Positions 10,844 through 23,300 of a DNA stretch of 64,000 nt are shown here, one piece after another. Every line of letters begins with the position of its first letter. Positions within the stretch are counted from its first letter, which is position 1. The translations under genes and the position numbers were made by a program. A model generated the notes under the pieces. That model saw only the letters and a list, made by a program, of their open reading frames with translations, was not told the origin of the DNA and ran no database searches. The DNA comes from Thalassia testudinum (lineage: Eukaryota > Streptophyta > Magnoliopsida > Alismatales > Hydrocharitaceae), in contig JAZHRO010000055.1 of NCBI GenBank assembly GCA_037157565.1, forward strand, positions 44,609,001 through 44,673,000, given 5' to 3'.

Positions 10844-11299
10844 CCTTGTGTCACGTGGAGTGGCTTGGTGCATCCACCTCCCAGCCGTTGGATCTTGATA
10901 CAACAGCTAGGATTGAATGGTGCGGATCAAGAAGGAGTTGGGCAATGCTGATGGCCGGTGTTGGGCGGCTAGGATGGCACCACAAGGTGCCATCTAGGCC
11001 ATCCATCTTCTTCTTCTTGTAGAGGGTGCTACGGTGCTCAGATCAAGATGATTCCCGCGATGCCAAACTGCAATCGTCGCTCCGGATCCATCCGTATGGT
11101 CAGATTTTCCATCCGAAACCTGTATGGATGTCGCATTGCCCCCTGGCCATATAAAATGGAGGAATTAATATATAAAATATACAACTATCCTAAATGCCAT
11201 GCAATGGATGTTATGCAATATTTATAACATGATATGCAATGCTAAGCCTAGGAACTATCAAAAATAAGCAATTTATCTTGAATTTATGTGTGTTCATCA

Positions 11300-11311
11300 T
11301 ACCCGCATGCT
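11300..11311 (-). promoter_or_regulatory. B polypurine tract
   Basis: TACCCGCATGCT on the plus strand reads AGCATGCGGGTA next to the LTR start TGATGAACAC. One G of the usual GGGGG run is C. Confidence 0.65.
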
Positions 11312-12235
11312 TACTTTTTGCTAGTTCCTAGCAAAATTAACCTAAATGCTATGCATAAAAGTAGAAACAGGGTTTGAGTAATTAGGAAAAATTCATTGAT
11401 TGCTTTAGAAAATCTCATCCCCAAGACCTAATTACAAAAACTCAATAGTGCCTGAGTGCCTGCCAGAATGCAGACCGTCCAAGCCCTTGCCTTATTTGAG
11501 AAGATTTTTTTTTTCTTTTCTAATTTTTTTGTACTTTTGGAGTTTGAGAGTTACGGGATAACTTTTTACGGCTACCTGACCCACCCAAAACTCGAAAAGG
11601 ACTCTAAGTGCTAAGCATCTTTGTGAAAAAGTGATAGACTCAGAAAACGGCCGTTAAGATGGACTTTGGGTTTCTACTACCCTAGGTGACCTTGCCTAAA
11701 GGTTTATCTTTACGATCGGTAGCTTTCTCCCTACTTCTTTTATTTATGGGGTCAACACAAGGGTGAATCCAGTGTATATCTCCCCGGTTTATTCTACTTC
11801 CCCGCTTCTTCCTTAAGTGTTTTGGGAATTATTGTGTAATTTTTTCGTGAGCTGGGTTCTGTACAACCGGCCAATGAGCTCTTACCACCGACAACTTTCC
11901 AGCCATACTCGTGCGGTGAAGTGTGGTTTTATTTTTTATTTTTTTATTTTCTCCTTTTATTTTCTTTTTTTTTTTGAGTGTTTCCTTTTTTTGTTTTAAG
12001 TAGGTGGCTTCCCTGATCTAGGATTTACCTAAAGGCAATACAACGAAAATGGTCTTGTGGCTAGGCTTTGGACAACCGGCCGATGAGCTGTTACCACCGA
12101 CAACTTGCCAGCCATACCACCCAAGTCGGTCCATTAGCTACCCAATTTCCATAAAAACCGTCGGAAAGTGAGTCAGTGCAGAATAATGTGTGCAGATGCT
12201 TAGGCTTAAAGTCCCCCCAAATCAAAGGGCGGGTT

Positions 12236-12254
12236 GATAAGTCGCATACTTATC
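12236..12254. repeat. GATAAGT hairpin of B
   Basis: GATAAGT, five bases, ACTTATC: a perfect 7 bp stem. Equivalent hairpins occur at 34965 (D), 40766 (E) and 47467 (F). Confidence 0.7.
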
Positions 12255-12570
12255 ATCCTAAATTATTTACCAAATTAAAATAAATTTTAATTAGTGAGGA
12301 CTCGAGACTAAATCCACATTCGAGTGGACACCTGGGCTAATTAAGACCGAAGACCTGAAGAGTCTAAGTATTCAGGTCTCAAAGAATCAATTCCTAAAGT
12401 TTACAACTCCTAATGCCTAAGTTCTCATCTCCTAATTCTAATTTTTTTTTCCAAATTTTCATTTCATTTTTTTATTATTTTATTATTATTTTTTTTCTTT
12501 TTATTTTTTTAAACAAGAATCGAATAACAGGAAATCACTATTACAGCTGACAAAATGATTATAAAATATG

Positions 12571-12607
12571 TCCACCCCCTCATGCTTAGCTATTGCAATG
12601 TCCTCAC
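12571..12607 (-). promoter_or_regulatory. Second polypurine-like motif of B
   Basis: TCCACCCCCTCATGCTTAGC then ATTGCAATGTCCTCAC on the plus strand: the reverse of the bipartite motif placed after pol. Confidence 0.5.
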
Positions 12608-12703
12608 TGTGAAAAAAAATGAAAGCATGCAAGAGAGTAGAAGTGGAAGAATAGCACCTGGTTTCTGTGAGACTCAGGTCAGCTTGGAATAGTCTTTACA
12701 TGT

Positions 12704-12724
12704 GCTGAGTTTAGTGCCTTCAGT
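12704..12724. repeat. Stop-proximal stem of B
   Basis: GCTGAGTTTAG then TGCCTTCAGT; in element sense ACTGAAGGCA and CTAAACTCAGC, a 5 bp stem with one G-T pair, about 25 bases after the pol stop. Conserved in D, E and F. Confidence 0.5.
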
Positions 12725-12748
12725 TGGCCGATGATTAGCCTACGGTGG

Positions 12749-14099
12749 TTATTGCAAGGTAAGAGCAACCTTGTCCGAGACGAGTTCAAGGAGCACATGG
12801 TCAATAAAGGGTTTAAGACGCTATCCATTGACCTTGAAAATATTACCCATCTTTGGGTCAAAGATTTCGACGGCCCCATTAGGGAAAATCTGCTCAATAA
12901 CGAATGGGCCGCCCCACTTAGACCTGAGTTTACCAGGGAAAAGCTTCAATTGAGAATTGAAAAGCCAGACCTTCTAGCTCGGCTCAAAGCTCTTATGAGA
13001 AATCATCTAGTCATGGAGAGCTTTGGTCCTTGCCTTATAGATTCTGGTGTTTTCATAAGCATCATTTTGAAGCTCCTCCAACTCAGATAGTTGGAGTTTC
13101 TTGGTTTTCCCGGCCAACTCAAGGTCCACATTACATTTCTTGATGGCCCAAAATGCCTGGTGTTTAAGTTCTACAGGTAAGTGACACGCCTTACCAAACA
13201 CGAAATGGAACGGAGACATACCAGTAGGTGTTTTGTACGCCATACAGTAGGCCAAAAGAGCATCATCTAGCTTTTGGGTCCAATCCTTCCTATCAAGCCT
13301 TACAGTTTTCTACAAAATGTTCTTGATCTCTGGATTGGAGACCTCGGCCTGTCCATTCATCTAATGGTGGCAAGGTGTGGAAATCCGATGATTCACCCCG
13401 TATTTTCCCAGTAAATTCTGAAACTAGGCATGAGTGAAATGTGTGCCACCATCATTGATAATTGCCCAAGGAACCCCGAACTGATTGAAGATATTTTTCT
13501 TCACAAAATCGATGACCACCTTGTGGTCATTGGTCCGGGTGGGAATTGCCTCAATCCACTTGGACACGTAATCAACAGCGACCAGAATATACTGGTGTCC
13601 AAATGGAGGGAAGGGTCCCATAAAGTCGATGCCCCAAATATCAAAAATTTGATGGAAAGAATTGGGTTCAGGGGCATCATATCTCTCTTAGCCATGTTCC
13701 AGAGTGTCTGGCATCGGGTGCATGACCTAGAGAATTCCTTGGCATCCTTAAATAATGACAGCCAATAGAATCCGGATTGCAAAATTTTTGCGAATGTCTT
13801 TTTCCCAGAAAAGTGTCCACCACAAGCGGATGTGTGACATAACTCAAGTATGCTATGGAACTCGACTTCCGGGATGCATCGGTGAATAATCTGATCTATG
13901 CCAATGTGGTAAAACTCAGGATAATCCCAAAAATAATATTTAGCCTCAGATACAAGTCTATCCCATTGTTGTTTGGTCCAATCCTGGGGGATTTGACCAA
14001 TGGCCAAATAATTGACAATATCCGCAAACCAGGGGGTTCGGGTTTCCAAGATTGTGAGGATAGTTTCAACCAGAAAAGTATCAGAGATCGGAACATCTG
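12749..14099 (-). pseudogene. B integrase (broken)
   Basis: HHCC zinc-binding motif (HTSACGGH and CTRC, about 13840-13700), a conserved [12 protein letters not shown] stretch near 13550, the second catalytic D near 13455 and a GPI-like C-terminal region ending at a TAA at 12749. Reading is broken near 13510-13680 and by stops near 13315 and 13365. The region would insert element cDNA into nuclear DNA; this copy cannot encode it. Confidence 0.85.
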
Positions 14100-15660
14100 G
14101 ATGAGGGAAATCAATTAGGATTCTCGAAAGGTGATCCGCCACTACATTTTGTGCCCTGGCTTTATCCCTGATTTCAAGATCGAACTCTTGAAGCAGTAAA
14201 ATCTAGCGAATAAGCCGAGGTTTGGCATCCTTTTTGGCCAAGAGATGTTTTAAGGCCGAGTGGTCGGTATAGATGATGATGCGAGAACCTAACAATAAGC
14301 CTTGAATTTTTCTAAAGAGAAAACTACAGCTAGCAATTCTTTTTCAGTAACGATGTAATTCCTCTGGGCCTCGTCCAGAGTTTTGCTAGTGTAGTAAATC
14401 ACAGAGGGCTTTTTCTCAATCTTTTGACCCAAGACAACCCTGACGGCATAATCAGATGCGTCAACCATAATCTCAAATGGGGCTGTCCAGACCGGTGGTT
14501 GCAATACCGAGGCACAGGTGACAGTCATTTTCAATAAATCAAATGCCTTACGAGATGATTCATCAAACTCGAACGACGCGTCTTTGGCCAAAAGGTTACT
14601 CAAGGGCCGAGCAACCTTCGAGAAATCCTTAATGAATCTTCTATAAAAACCCACATGCCCAAGAAAAGAGTGAATCTGTTTTACAGATGTGGGTGGAGGA
14701 AGTCTAGAGATAGCATCCACCTTAGCTCTATCAACTTCAATTCCTCGATTAGAAACCACGTGACCCAGGACGATGCCCTCCTGAGTCATAAAGTGGCTCT
14801 TTTCCCAGCTAAGGACCAGCCGTGTTTTGATGCATCTCTGAAGGATCAATTCCAGGTTAGCTAGGCAAGACTCAAAGGAATCTCTGAAAATGGAGAAATC
14901 ATCCATGAACACCTCAAGACAATCTCCCACCATGTCAGAAAAGATGGCCATCATGCACCTTTGAAAAGTCGCAGGCGCATTGCAAAGCCCAAATGGCATT
15001 CTACGGAATGTAAAGGTTCCGTAGGGACATGTGAAAGTTGTCTTTTCCTAGTCTTCGGGATGGATAGGGACTTGGTTATATCCAGAATAACTATCCAAGA
15101 AGCAAAAATATTTTTGCCCAGCTAACCTTTCGAGGATTTGATCGATGAATGGCAAGGGGAAGTGATCCTTTTTAGTGGCAGTGTTCAGCTTCCTATAGGC
15201 AATACAGACTCTCCAACCAGAAGCTGTATGAGTGGTGAAGGTTTCCCCTTTCTCATTAGTCATAACGATTATTCCCGCCTTCTTAGGTACAATCTGAACG
15301 GGGCTAACCCATGGACTATCTGAGATTGGGTAAATAATCCTAGCATCGAGCCACTTAATTATCTCCTTCTTGACCACTTCTTGCATATTCGGGTTTAGTC
15401 TCCTTTGCATTTCGCGAGAAGGGATGGATCCATCTTCCATGAAAATACGATGATTACAATAAGAGGGCTCGATCCCCCTAAGGTCATGGATGGTCCAACC
15501 AATTGCCTCCTTGTTGTTCTTAAGGACCTTAATTAACCTCAATTCTTGCTCCTTAGTCAAATCAGCACTAAAAATCACAGGGAGCATGTTTTTAGATCCT
15601 AAGAACTCATATTCCAAATTTTTGGGCAATGGTTTTAATTCCAGCTGGGGTGGGTTTAGA
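14100..15660 (-). pseudogene. pol: B reverse transcriptase and RNase H (broken)
   Basis: RT shows the fingers region (NPNMQEVVKKEI), YRKLN, CFLDSYSGYNQ, RMPFGLCNAPATFQRC and FMDDFS (about 15420-14890). RNase H follows with DASDYAV, TEKEL and TDH (about 14470-14260). Breaks: a TAG after HPED near 15050 and a frameshift near 14295. Otherwise the domains are complete and all catalytic acidic residues are visible. Confidence 0.88.
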
Positions 15661-16649
15661 ATCGAAGGAAGGGAGGATGCTGATGAAGATTCATCAGGAA
15701 GATCTAGTGGAAGAGGCTGGGAATGAACAAAATCAACAGCCCCTTTAGGATGTGGCAGGTCTACCACGGAGGAGGGTTGTGGGTTGGGTTCGCTAAAGCT
15801 AATGGAGTCCTCGAGTGCATTGATTGTCATACACATCTCAAGATCCTGATCCTCAAGTTCGTCAATGAATCCACAATCCTCAAATCCTCTTATCACCTTA
15901 AAAATATCCAGAGTTAATTTCTTATCCCCAAAGGCGATCTCCATACTACTGCTTTCACAATTTATGTTGGCCTTGGCGGTGGCTAGGAACGGATGCCCCA
16001 GAATGATGGGTGTGTTCCTCAAATCATTAGGTACATCCATGCCGAGGACGAGGAAATCTATAGGAAAATAGAAATCCTTGACCTTGACAATTACATCCTC
16101 AATAACGCCTCTTAGTGTGGTGATCGATCGGTCCGCTAATTGTAGCGTTACTGAGGTTGGCTTGAGTTCACCTAACCTAAACTTCTCATAAATAGAAGTT
16201 GGGATTAGGTTGATGGATGCACCTAGGTCCAATAGTGTCCTATCAAAAGTGTATTCCCCAATAATTCATGAGATAAGGGGGCACCTGGATCTTTCTTCTT
16301 TTGAGGAAGGTGATGCAGGATTACAGAACTTGCCTGCTCAGAGAGGATCACCTTCCTCGGAGTGGGTTCTCTCGGCTTATGCTTTTGGGTACACAGTTCT
16401 TTCAAGAATTTAGCATAAGCCAGGATGTGCTTAATACCATCGAGGAGTGGAATATTGATCTCTATGCCCTTGAATAAATTCAAAAGCTACTCATTGCTGT
16501 CTAGGGTTTTCTTCTTCTTGGTTTTCAATAGGGCCTCAGGGAACGGAATATGGGTGGAATTTTCAATTTCTGATCCCTGGGCCTTATTGTCTTCTTTAGC
16601 CTCCTTCTCTTTCTCAAGCTCCCCAGGATTTTGACTTCTAGAAGGTAAT
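15661..16649 (-). pseudogene. B protease region
   Basis: Aspartic protease with DLGASINLIP near 16230, then VIVKVKDFYFPIDFLVLGMD and ILGHPFLATAKANI. The upstream linker includes FKGIEINIPLLDG. A stop near 16485 and a frameshift near 16225-16260 break it. The DLG in place of DTG or DSG is shared by all four proteases here. Confidence 0.8.
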
Positions 16650-18328
16650 TCTGGGTTCTGGGTCTGCTTCCCACTTCTCAAGGTGACAGAGTTTGCAGAG
16701 GCATAAGGGTTTCGGTCTTGAGGTGGATTAGTGAAGATTGGAGGGCCTTGGTTGGTCATGTAACTAGAAGAGGAAGAAGAGGGACCCTGCTCAACCACCT
16801 GAGCATGCGCGTGTGGGTCCCTTTGATTCCCGTACCCTTGGGCTCTATTGCCCTGATTTTGCACATTACGTGGGTTTGGTACGGGTTGAGATGGTAGGGA
16901 TCTGGGTTGTCGGGTGTTTGCAATTAACCCGGATTGCAAGTTATCCAAGGATGTCTTCATTTGTTGCATAAGCTGAAGCATGGACCCTTGCATTTCCACC
17001 ATCTGCCTGTTCAAATCAGCCTACCCCACGGATTTTTGGGCATTCCAAGATGGCTGATTAGCCGGTCTCAGGGGCAACTGGGTGTATACTTGACCCTGAC
17101 CCATGGGTTTTTGAGATGCATAGTTGCTGGGTCGAGATTGGGTCTGTTGCCCCTGATTTTTCCAAGAGAAGTTAGGGTGGTTCCTCCATCCCAAGTTGAA
17201 AGTGTTGGAATATGGGTTGGACCTAACATTCTCCTACGTTGCATATGCATCCTCATAAAACGAGGATGAAGAGAAGGAAGGATCGGAGAAACTAGGATCA
17301 AAGGCCCTAGTTTGGAACCCATATGGTTCCAAGAAATCCTAGCTCACAGGTTGAGCCGAATCAAGTTGATTCACGAATTCCTACCCCGTGGGAGCTCATG
17401 AGGAATGGAATCCCGAATTCTGGGATTGAGTAGGTAAAGAAGTGTTTTCTGAATTCCCAGACATCCATTCTTCCATTTTCTTAGCAACCAAGTACATTTT
17501 ATCCAGTTTATTACAAATTAATTCCATGTCAAATGAATGAGAGTCCTGGATCTCATTAGCCCTTGACCTAGGTTGTTGGGACTGGTTGAATGCATCCATG
17601 GAGGCATGATTAATTGAGTTCTCGCTCATTTCCTCAAACAGGTCGTATGTGCTACCTGCATCCCTGTTGAGAAAATTGCCTCCGCAGGAGGCGTCCACAT
17701 GATTATGGAGTTGCTCAACCAACCCGTGATAGAAAATCTGCACGAGTTGCCATTTCGACACCTCATGGTGTGGACACTTCCTCAAAAGTTCCTGGAATTG
17801 CTCCCAGGAACCATGAAATGGTTCCCCCGGCCGCTGGGCGAAAGTGGTAATCACCCGTCGCAAAGCATTGGTCCTTCTGATAGGGAAGAATTTCTTCAAG
17901 AAAGCCGACTTAAGAGTAGCCCAAGTTTCAATCGGCCTTCCTATAGTCCAGTACCAATGTGCGGCCTTATCCCTGAGAGAGTGGGGGAAAAGCCTCATGA
18001 TCATTTTCTCTTCGTTCACATTCCTTGCTCTGGTGGTCTGAACCAACGTGGTTAGATCTTCCAGGTGCTGGAATGGGTCCTCTGAGCCAAGCCCATGAAA
18101 ATGCTTAATCAAACTTAAGACTTGGGGCTTGATTTCAATGTCTCCAGTGGGAATCATGACGTCGGGATGTTCCCCATAGTTTGAAGGATCGTAAAAATCC
18201 TTCAAGGGCCGAGCGCCCTGACCATGCATGAGTTGGAACCATTGCTGCATCTGCTGCAATTCTTCCAACTACCTCGGAATCAGCTCTTGCTGGTTCGGAG
18301 GCGGGGGAGGTACTTGTTGATCAGCCAT
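16650..18328 (-). pseudogene. gag: B gag (broken)
   Basis: The start is set at the ATG at 18328 (MADQQVPPPPP), since an in-frame TAG follows at about 18271 and the rest continues in frame. The capsid-like domain (HFHGLGSEDPFQHLEDL, FPHSLRDKAAHWY, FLKKFFPIRRTNALR, FYHGL) spans about 18100-17680. Downstream are Gln, Ser and Pro-rich tails with several stops (near 17397, 17342, 17240, 17020), mostly TAG where relatives have Gln or Trp. No CCHC zinc knuckle is visible where many Athila gags have one. Confidence 0.85.
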
Positions 18329-19648
18329 GGGATCTGCTTGGCTATAGCTCAACCTCTACCTCCTTGAATGGTCTAAAGGTCCTTCCAATCTAGGGTTCAA
18401 TGACCTCCTCCCAAGCATACGCTAAAAGGAAGTCGGAAGGATAGGGAAAAAAAAGGGAACCCTGCAGCACAATAATACAAGCCTATCCTTAGATGGGGTA
18501 GCCTAAGGTCTACTGACTCTCAAAATCCGTCCTAAGATTATGGACGATTTACTCTACTTATGTCCAGGCAATCCAACTAGTTAGAAGGAGGGACTGGGGA
18601 GAAGGTTCTTGCTTTGGCTTACGCCTCCGGTTCCTAATGTACCCCCCAGCCACGATCGTTTGACTCTACTCCCCTAGCCAGACATCAGATTAACTAGCAT
18701 AAGCAGGTTAATCGTGAATAATCTCAATCTGGATCCTGATGAGTGAATGAATCCTTAGGGCCAACGTCTAATTGATTTTAGTTAGGCTTGGGAAATTGGT
18801 GCTCTGGAATGTGATGGGCCCTTAATGGGTTGTGCCCTTAATGATTTGTTTGAGAACGTGTGAATGTGCACAACTAAGAGGTTTTCAAGCAAGATTATTA
18901 ATGATGAGGTGAGTTTTAGGATTCAAACTTAATAGCTTTTAGGATTCAAATATTAGGTGTTTTCAACCAAGTTTTGTGAGGCAAACCAAGTTTGTTGTTG
19001 AAAGCACGTGTTCAAGTATTTTCCTTTAGAGATCAAGAAAAATATGGAGTGTCTGGCTTGACCTAATTATTGAATCATATGGGGCAGCTAGAAAATGAAC
19101 CTCTTTTAGATTAGGTGGTGTGGCCCAAACAATTCACTCAATTGGCTCAAATGAATCACCAATTAAGGCACACAAAAAGATGGTTAACCTAATATGATTT
19201 CTACTCTTTTATGTGTTGAATTTGTGTACCGGGTCCACAGGTCGGAAGCCCGGTTGAGTAGATGAAAAATCAAGTCCGATTATGTGCCTCAAATGTGGGT
19301 GTATAGAGTGTGTAAATTGATTTGTCCCACAGAAATATCTTTTTGTTTTTTTTTTATATAAGATGTGGATGAGATGGGTGAAGGTGGCAAACAAGACAAA
19401 CAAAGTCTACCGTAGGGTTTATGCAAACACCTAAGTAGATTATGTCTTGGTTATGATTGTGGCGAAATGAACTAGTGGGGGGGAAAGGGGGGGACACTTA
19501 CAGAGTACTCTACCCGCACTTTACTCCGATCTACCATACTTGGATCTCCATGCTAGGGTACCTGCAAGATAGTAGATCAAAGATAATTAGGGTTAGTGCT
19601 ATGTAAATGCAAAGAGATGCAATAAACAATAAAGTAAACTCCGTTGTT
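18329..19648 (-). other. B 5' leader
   Basis: Untranslated leader between PBS and gag. Its blocks CTTACGCCTCCGGTTCC (near 18620) and GTTTGACTCTACTCCCCTAG recur in E's leader (43050-43120) and, less well, in F's (53790-53850). The part near 19110-19255 also matches E's 43555-43690. A leader shared with gag-less E could hold an RNA packaging signal. Confidence 0.65.
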
Positions 19649-19666
19649 TCCCAGGCAATGGTGCCA
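19649..19666 (-). promoter_or_regulatory. B primer binding site (tRNA-Asp type)
   Basis: TCCCAGGCAATGGTGCCA on the plus strand matches the 3' end of plant tRNA-Asp at 15 of 18 positions, three bases from the LTR end. Confidence 0.75.
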
Positions 19667-20343
19667 AAATGGTCGGTCGTGTTTCGCGTGTTAGAAATCG
19701 AGGTTACAAGTAACCCGTCGTCGTAGTTGCAAAACACATTGATCATATAAAATTTATACCGAAACTCCAAGGGAGTCCCAGTCGAACACAGGGAGGCAAC
19801 GTTTACTTTACGTGAAAATCGCGCTTCGATTCGTTTCTTTTTGGTATTTTAGGGTTTTATTATTTTTTTGCATTTTTTGAAATAAAAGATAAGCAGATGA
19901 ATCACAAGATAGAGATGAGGAACGAAAATGGTATATATATCAATCCAATGTTTATTACAATCTACTATGAAAGCATAAAAAGAGAGGGAGGTGAGAGGAA
20001 ATCTCTCGAATCAGCTGTTCGGTGAGACGACGGCGCCTGGAGGAAGATCGAACGAAGGAGGTGAGGAGTGGGACGATGGAGGTGAGATGCAGGAGGACAT
20101 TGTGTTGAGGAAAGCTTCGACGTGGCTCTGGAATGGAGGTGAGAAGATGGAGGTGATCTGCTACCGGAATGGAGGTGGGAGGACAACTCCAAGGTGACCT
20201 ATGAAGGGAAATGGGAAGTTGGAGGAGTATTTGGTGGGGCAGAGGTTCGCTACACTAATAGGCAACTTGGGAGCTTGAGAACAAGCTCTAATGGAGCGTT
20301 GGTAGGCTTGCTAGAGCTTGGGAGTAGGTGGCAGTAGAGTAGG

Positions 20344-23300
20344 TGATGAGTGGTTACTCATCATGGCTAAAAAGCTGAAATTAAGCTAGACACTGAGTAA
20401 AACAATATCAAATTAACGGATAAAAAGGTTAAGTGTGGGAATTAAAGAAAAAGACCTAAAACCTTTACTCTGTGTTAAAATTTCATAATTAGGTCACAAA
20501 ATGAGATATTCTGAAAGCAAAGTACAAATGATGATCCATGCGTCAATTGAACACATAAACAAGTTTGAAAGGCCAAATCAGAAGTAAAATCAATGTCTTA
20601 AATGTTCAATTAAGCACATATAAAAATTTGAAGGCAATTGGACATCATTTAGGTTATGAAATAGGCAGTTTACACTTAGGTCCTGCATGCATTACACTCC
20701 TACCCTTAAAAACCCCTCTTTAGACCTACTTGTAAGCCGCAGGGACCCTTTTCAAAGGCTGCAGGGCCCTTCCAGTTATAGTTCTTTTCACTTATGGGAC
20801 TACATGCAATTCTTCTACCCCTTCGTTCAAGGGTCTTCCTGCAATTTTTCCCTCATTTCAAAGAGAGGCCTGCTGCTCTTCACGCGCATTGTAGCGCATG
20901 AAGAACACAGCCAATCTCAGCTGTCCGTCGCTCTTTAGATCTTGATCCGCGGTTGGATTCGAATGGAACTTTCGTGCAATTCGGCGTGTGCGTTCACCTC
21001 TCTCCCCAGATCTCATCTGACAGTCAGATCTTGTGCTCAGCTCACCGCGCGCTCCGCCCCTCACATCCTCGCCGCCGGTTGCATCTTATTTATTCTCACC
21101 TGTGCGGTGATCTCAGCCACTGAGCTGCTACTTAAGCACCTCAGTGGTGTCGTGCGCAAGGGATCACTCCCTCCTACACCTCTTAGCAATCAATTCGTCC
21201 ACTCCAGTCTCTCCTCCCCATCCAGCCTCTGATTTCACAGCCACCGGCTGTGAAATCATCACCTTCTCTCGACTCTCCTCGTCGCTAAGGACTTTGTAGC
21301 ACCTAAGGACGACCCTGGAGCCTCACTAGAAGACTCTTCCCTCCGCTGGAGTCATCTTCCTCCTTTCTTCCTCCTTAGCCACCGGCTAAGGACCCATAGG
21401 TCCCATTCTTACTGTTAGATTAGGTTTTTAATTTTGCATACTTAGTTTTGGCTGTAGTTAAGTAGTTTAGAGTAGAATTAGCATAATTGTTAATGTTTAA
21501 TTTTCGCTATAGGTTAAAGTAGCTGTAGTAGTAGAATTAGGCTTAAATTCCCTCCCCTCACCTCCTCTGATCAGTCCAGATCAGAGGGGAAGAATTCATC
21601 AAACCATGTTTCAAATTATCTCCCTCTCCATTTTTTTCACAATCCAGTTCTGATTTTTTTACGATAGATTTTTCTCATCTTTCACCCACACACTCTGATC
21701 CAATTTCAAATCTGGTTGGTTTTCAACCTCAGATCTGAAATTGGCGTCACAAGCACCTAAGGGGCTTCTCACTCACCTCATCTTTGTTCACAAAAACCCC
21801 TTGATTATGGGTCAAATTTTTCAGTTTGTCATATTTCTTTTCAACATGGATTTTAAGGATTTATTGCTTTCTGGATTTACTGCCTAATCTGACAGATTGA
21901 AGCTGAGTTGAATTCCCTATTGGCAAGGATTCTGAGAGGATTTCTGGTGACAGAAATCATCTCAGAAGAGCCATACTTAAATCTGTTTTGATAAGCCTTG
22001 AATGCATTGAATGTAAGTCAGATCTGAGGATAATTACTTTGGTAATTTGAAGTCTGATCTTGCATTCATAAGTTTTTTTTTATGGATGTCTGGTTTGTCA
22101 GATGATTTCCTAACCTAAGGAGTTCTCAATATTCCTTAAGGTTGCAAGAAACTGGGATTTGATCTTATGATTTTAATTGACTGAATTAATCCTTCCTTCA
22201 TGCTGTCTATAGCATTAGGAAGAATTAATTCAGTGATATTTGTGGATTTAATCTGAAATGAAGTTTTTGATGAGGGTTTTTGGGCATTTGAGTTGAGACA
22301 TTTAGTGATTTTCATGAGAAATTGAACCCTTGTCAGAATTGGGATTTACTTATCTGTTTTTCAGTTGGTTTTGATTGATTCTAATCCCAGTAACACAGTG
22401 AATTGCTGCATCTTGCAGCAACATATTTCCCTCTTCCCAAACTCTTCCCTTCTCACCATTTGGTCTCACCTTCCTTTTTAAATGGACTAACTACAGCAGC
22501 AGTTAGCCCATTTGACAGTGGCTGAAGCTACTGTTAGAAAAAGAAAATTAAGCACAATCAATCCTTCCTTCCTCACCTCCTATTGAAATCTAATTATAAG
22601 TATACTTAAATCTGATACTGTATATATATACATATACAACTAACTATAACCATAATGTACATAATAACTATGTAAGTATATATACTTATATACTGAAATG
22701 TATGTGTATAAAATTGTATATATCTATATATATGTAGATTATAAGTATATTAAATCCCTTACCTTAATTAAATTTTTTTATATAGAATAAATAATGAATT
22801 TATTCAGTTATAGCCAGATTGTTAAATTAAATTAGCTAAACTAGTAATTTAGAGTTATAATTAAGTTAATTGAATATGTAGACCTAGGTTAATATATCTT
22901 ATGTAATTTAAGCTAGTTAAAGTATATTTATACCCCATTTATATTACTATAACTTAATTTATAAGTTAAACAGCCATTACTGCTATTTAAATATAAATAA
23001 AACATAAATTAATTCGGAAAAATATAATAAAAATATGTATAAAATACTTAAGTATGTAATCTAAATCTGTATAAGGTCATTAGACCATTTACTAACTAAT
23101 TTATAAGTAATTAACCAAGAAAGCACCTAAATCAGCCTGTAAAAATAGCCCACTTTAATTAATTTTATTATATAGTAAACCTAATTAAAATTCAAAAGTA
23201 ATTGAACAATTATATAGTATTATGTAAATACTTTATATTCCATAATTTATTTTATTTTTTTTAATAAGTTATGGCCCTCGAATCGAGGGCCAAAATCGCT

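Larger units (their letters stand above)
9694..11299 (-). repeat. B 3' LTR
   Basis: 1606 bp, against about 1609 bp for the 5' LTR after removal of C. In element sense it runs from TGATGAACACACATAAATTC to the CA next to A's protease. It contains a TATA box (10397-10405), a tRNA-like cassette (10771-10843), a GATC-centred hairpin near 10868 and a decayed G-box palindrome (10973-10994, centre CACAAG). Confidence 0.9.
11312..12748 (-). other. B 3' noncoding region with conserved blocks
   Basis: No coding sequence supported. Two imperfect direct copies of a roughly 60 bp block (GACAACTTGCCAGCCATAC and flanks) lie at about 11860-11925 and 12066-12118, separated by a T-rich run and a CTTCCCTGATCTAGGATTTA segment. 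A second T-rich run is at about 12439-12512. The same arrangement appears in D, E and F. Confidence 0.7.

Noticed and set aside
12731..13090. Plus-strand open frame of 119 codons
   Set aside because: Shadow of B's integrase C-terminal region on the other strand.
20687..21232. Small host gene inside C
   Set aside because: The frames are short, overlap on both strands and show no domain; the region resembles an LTR transcript leader.
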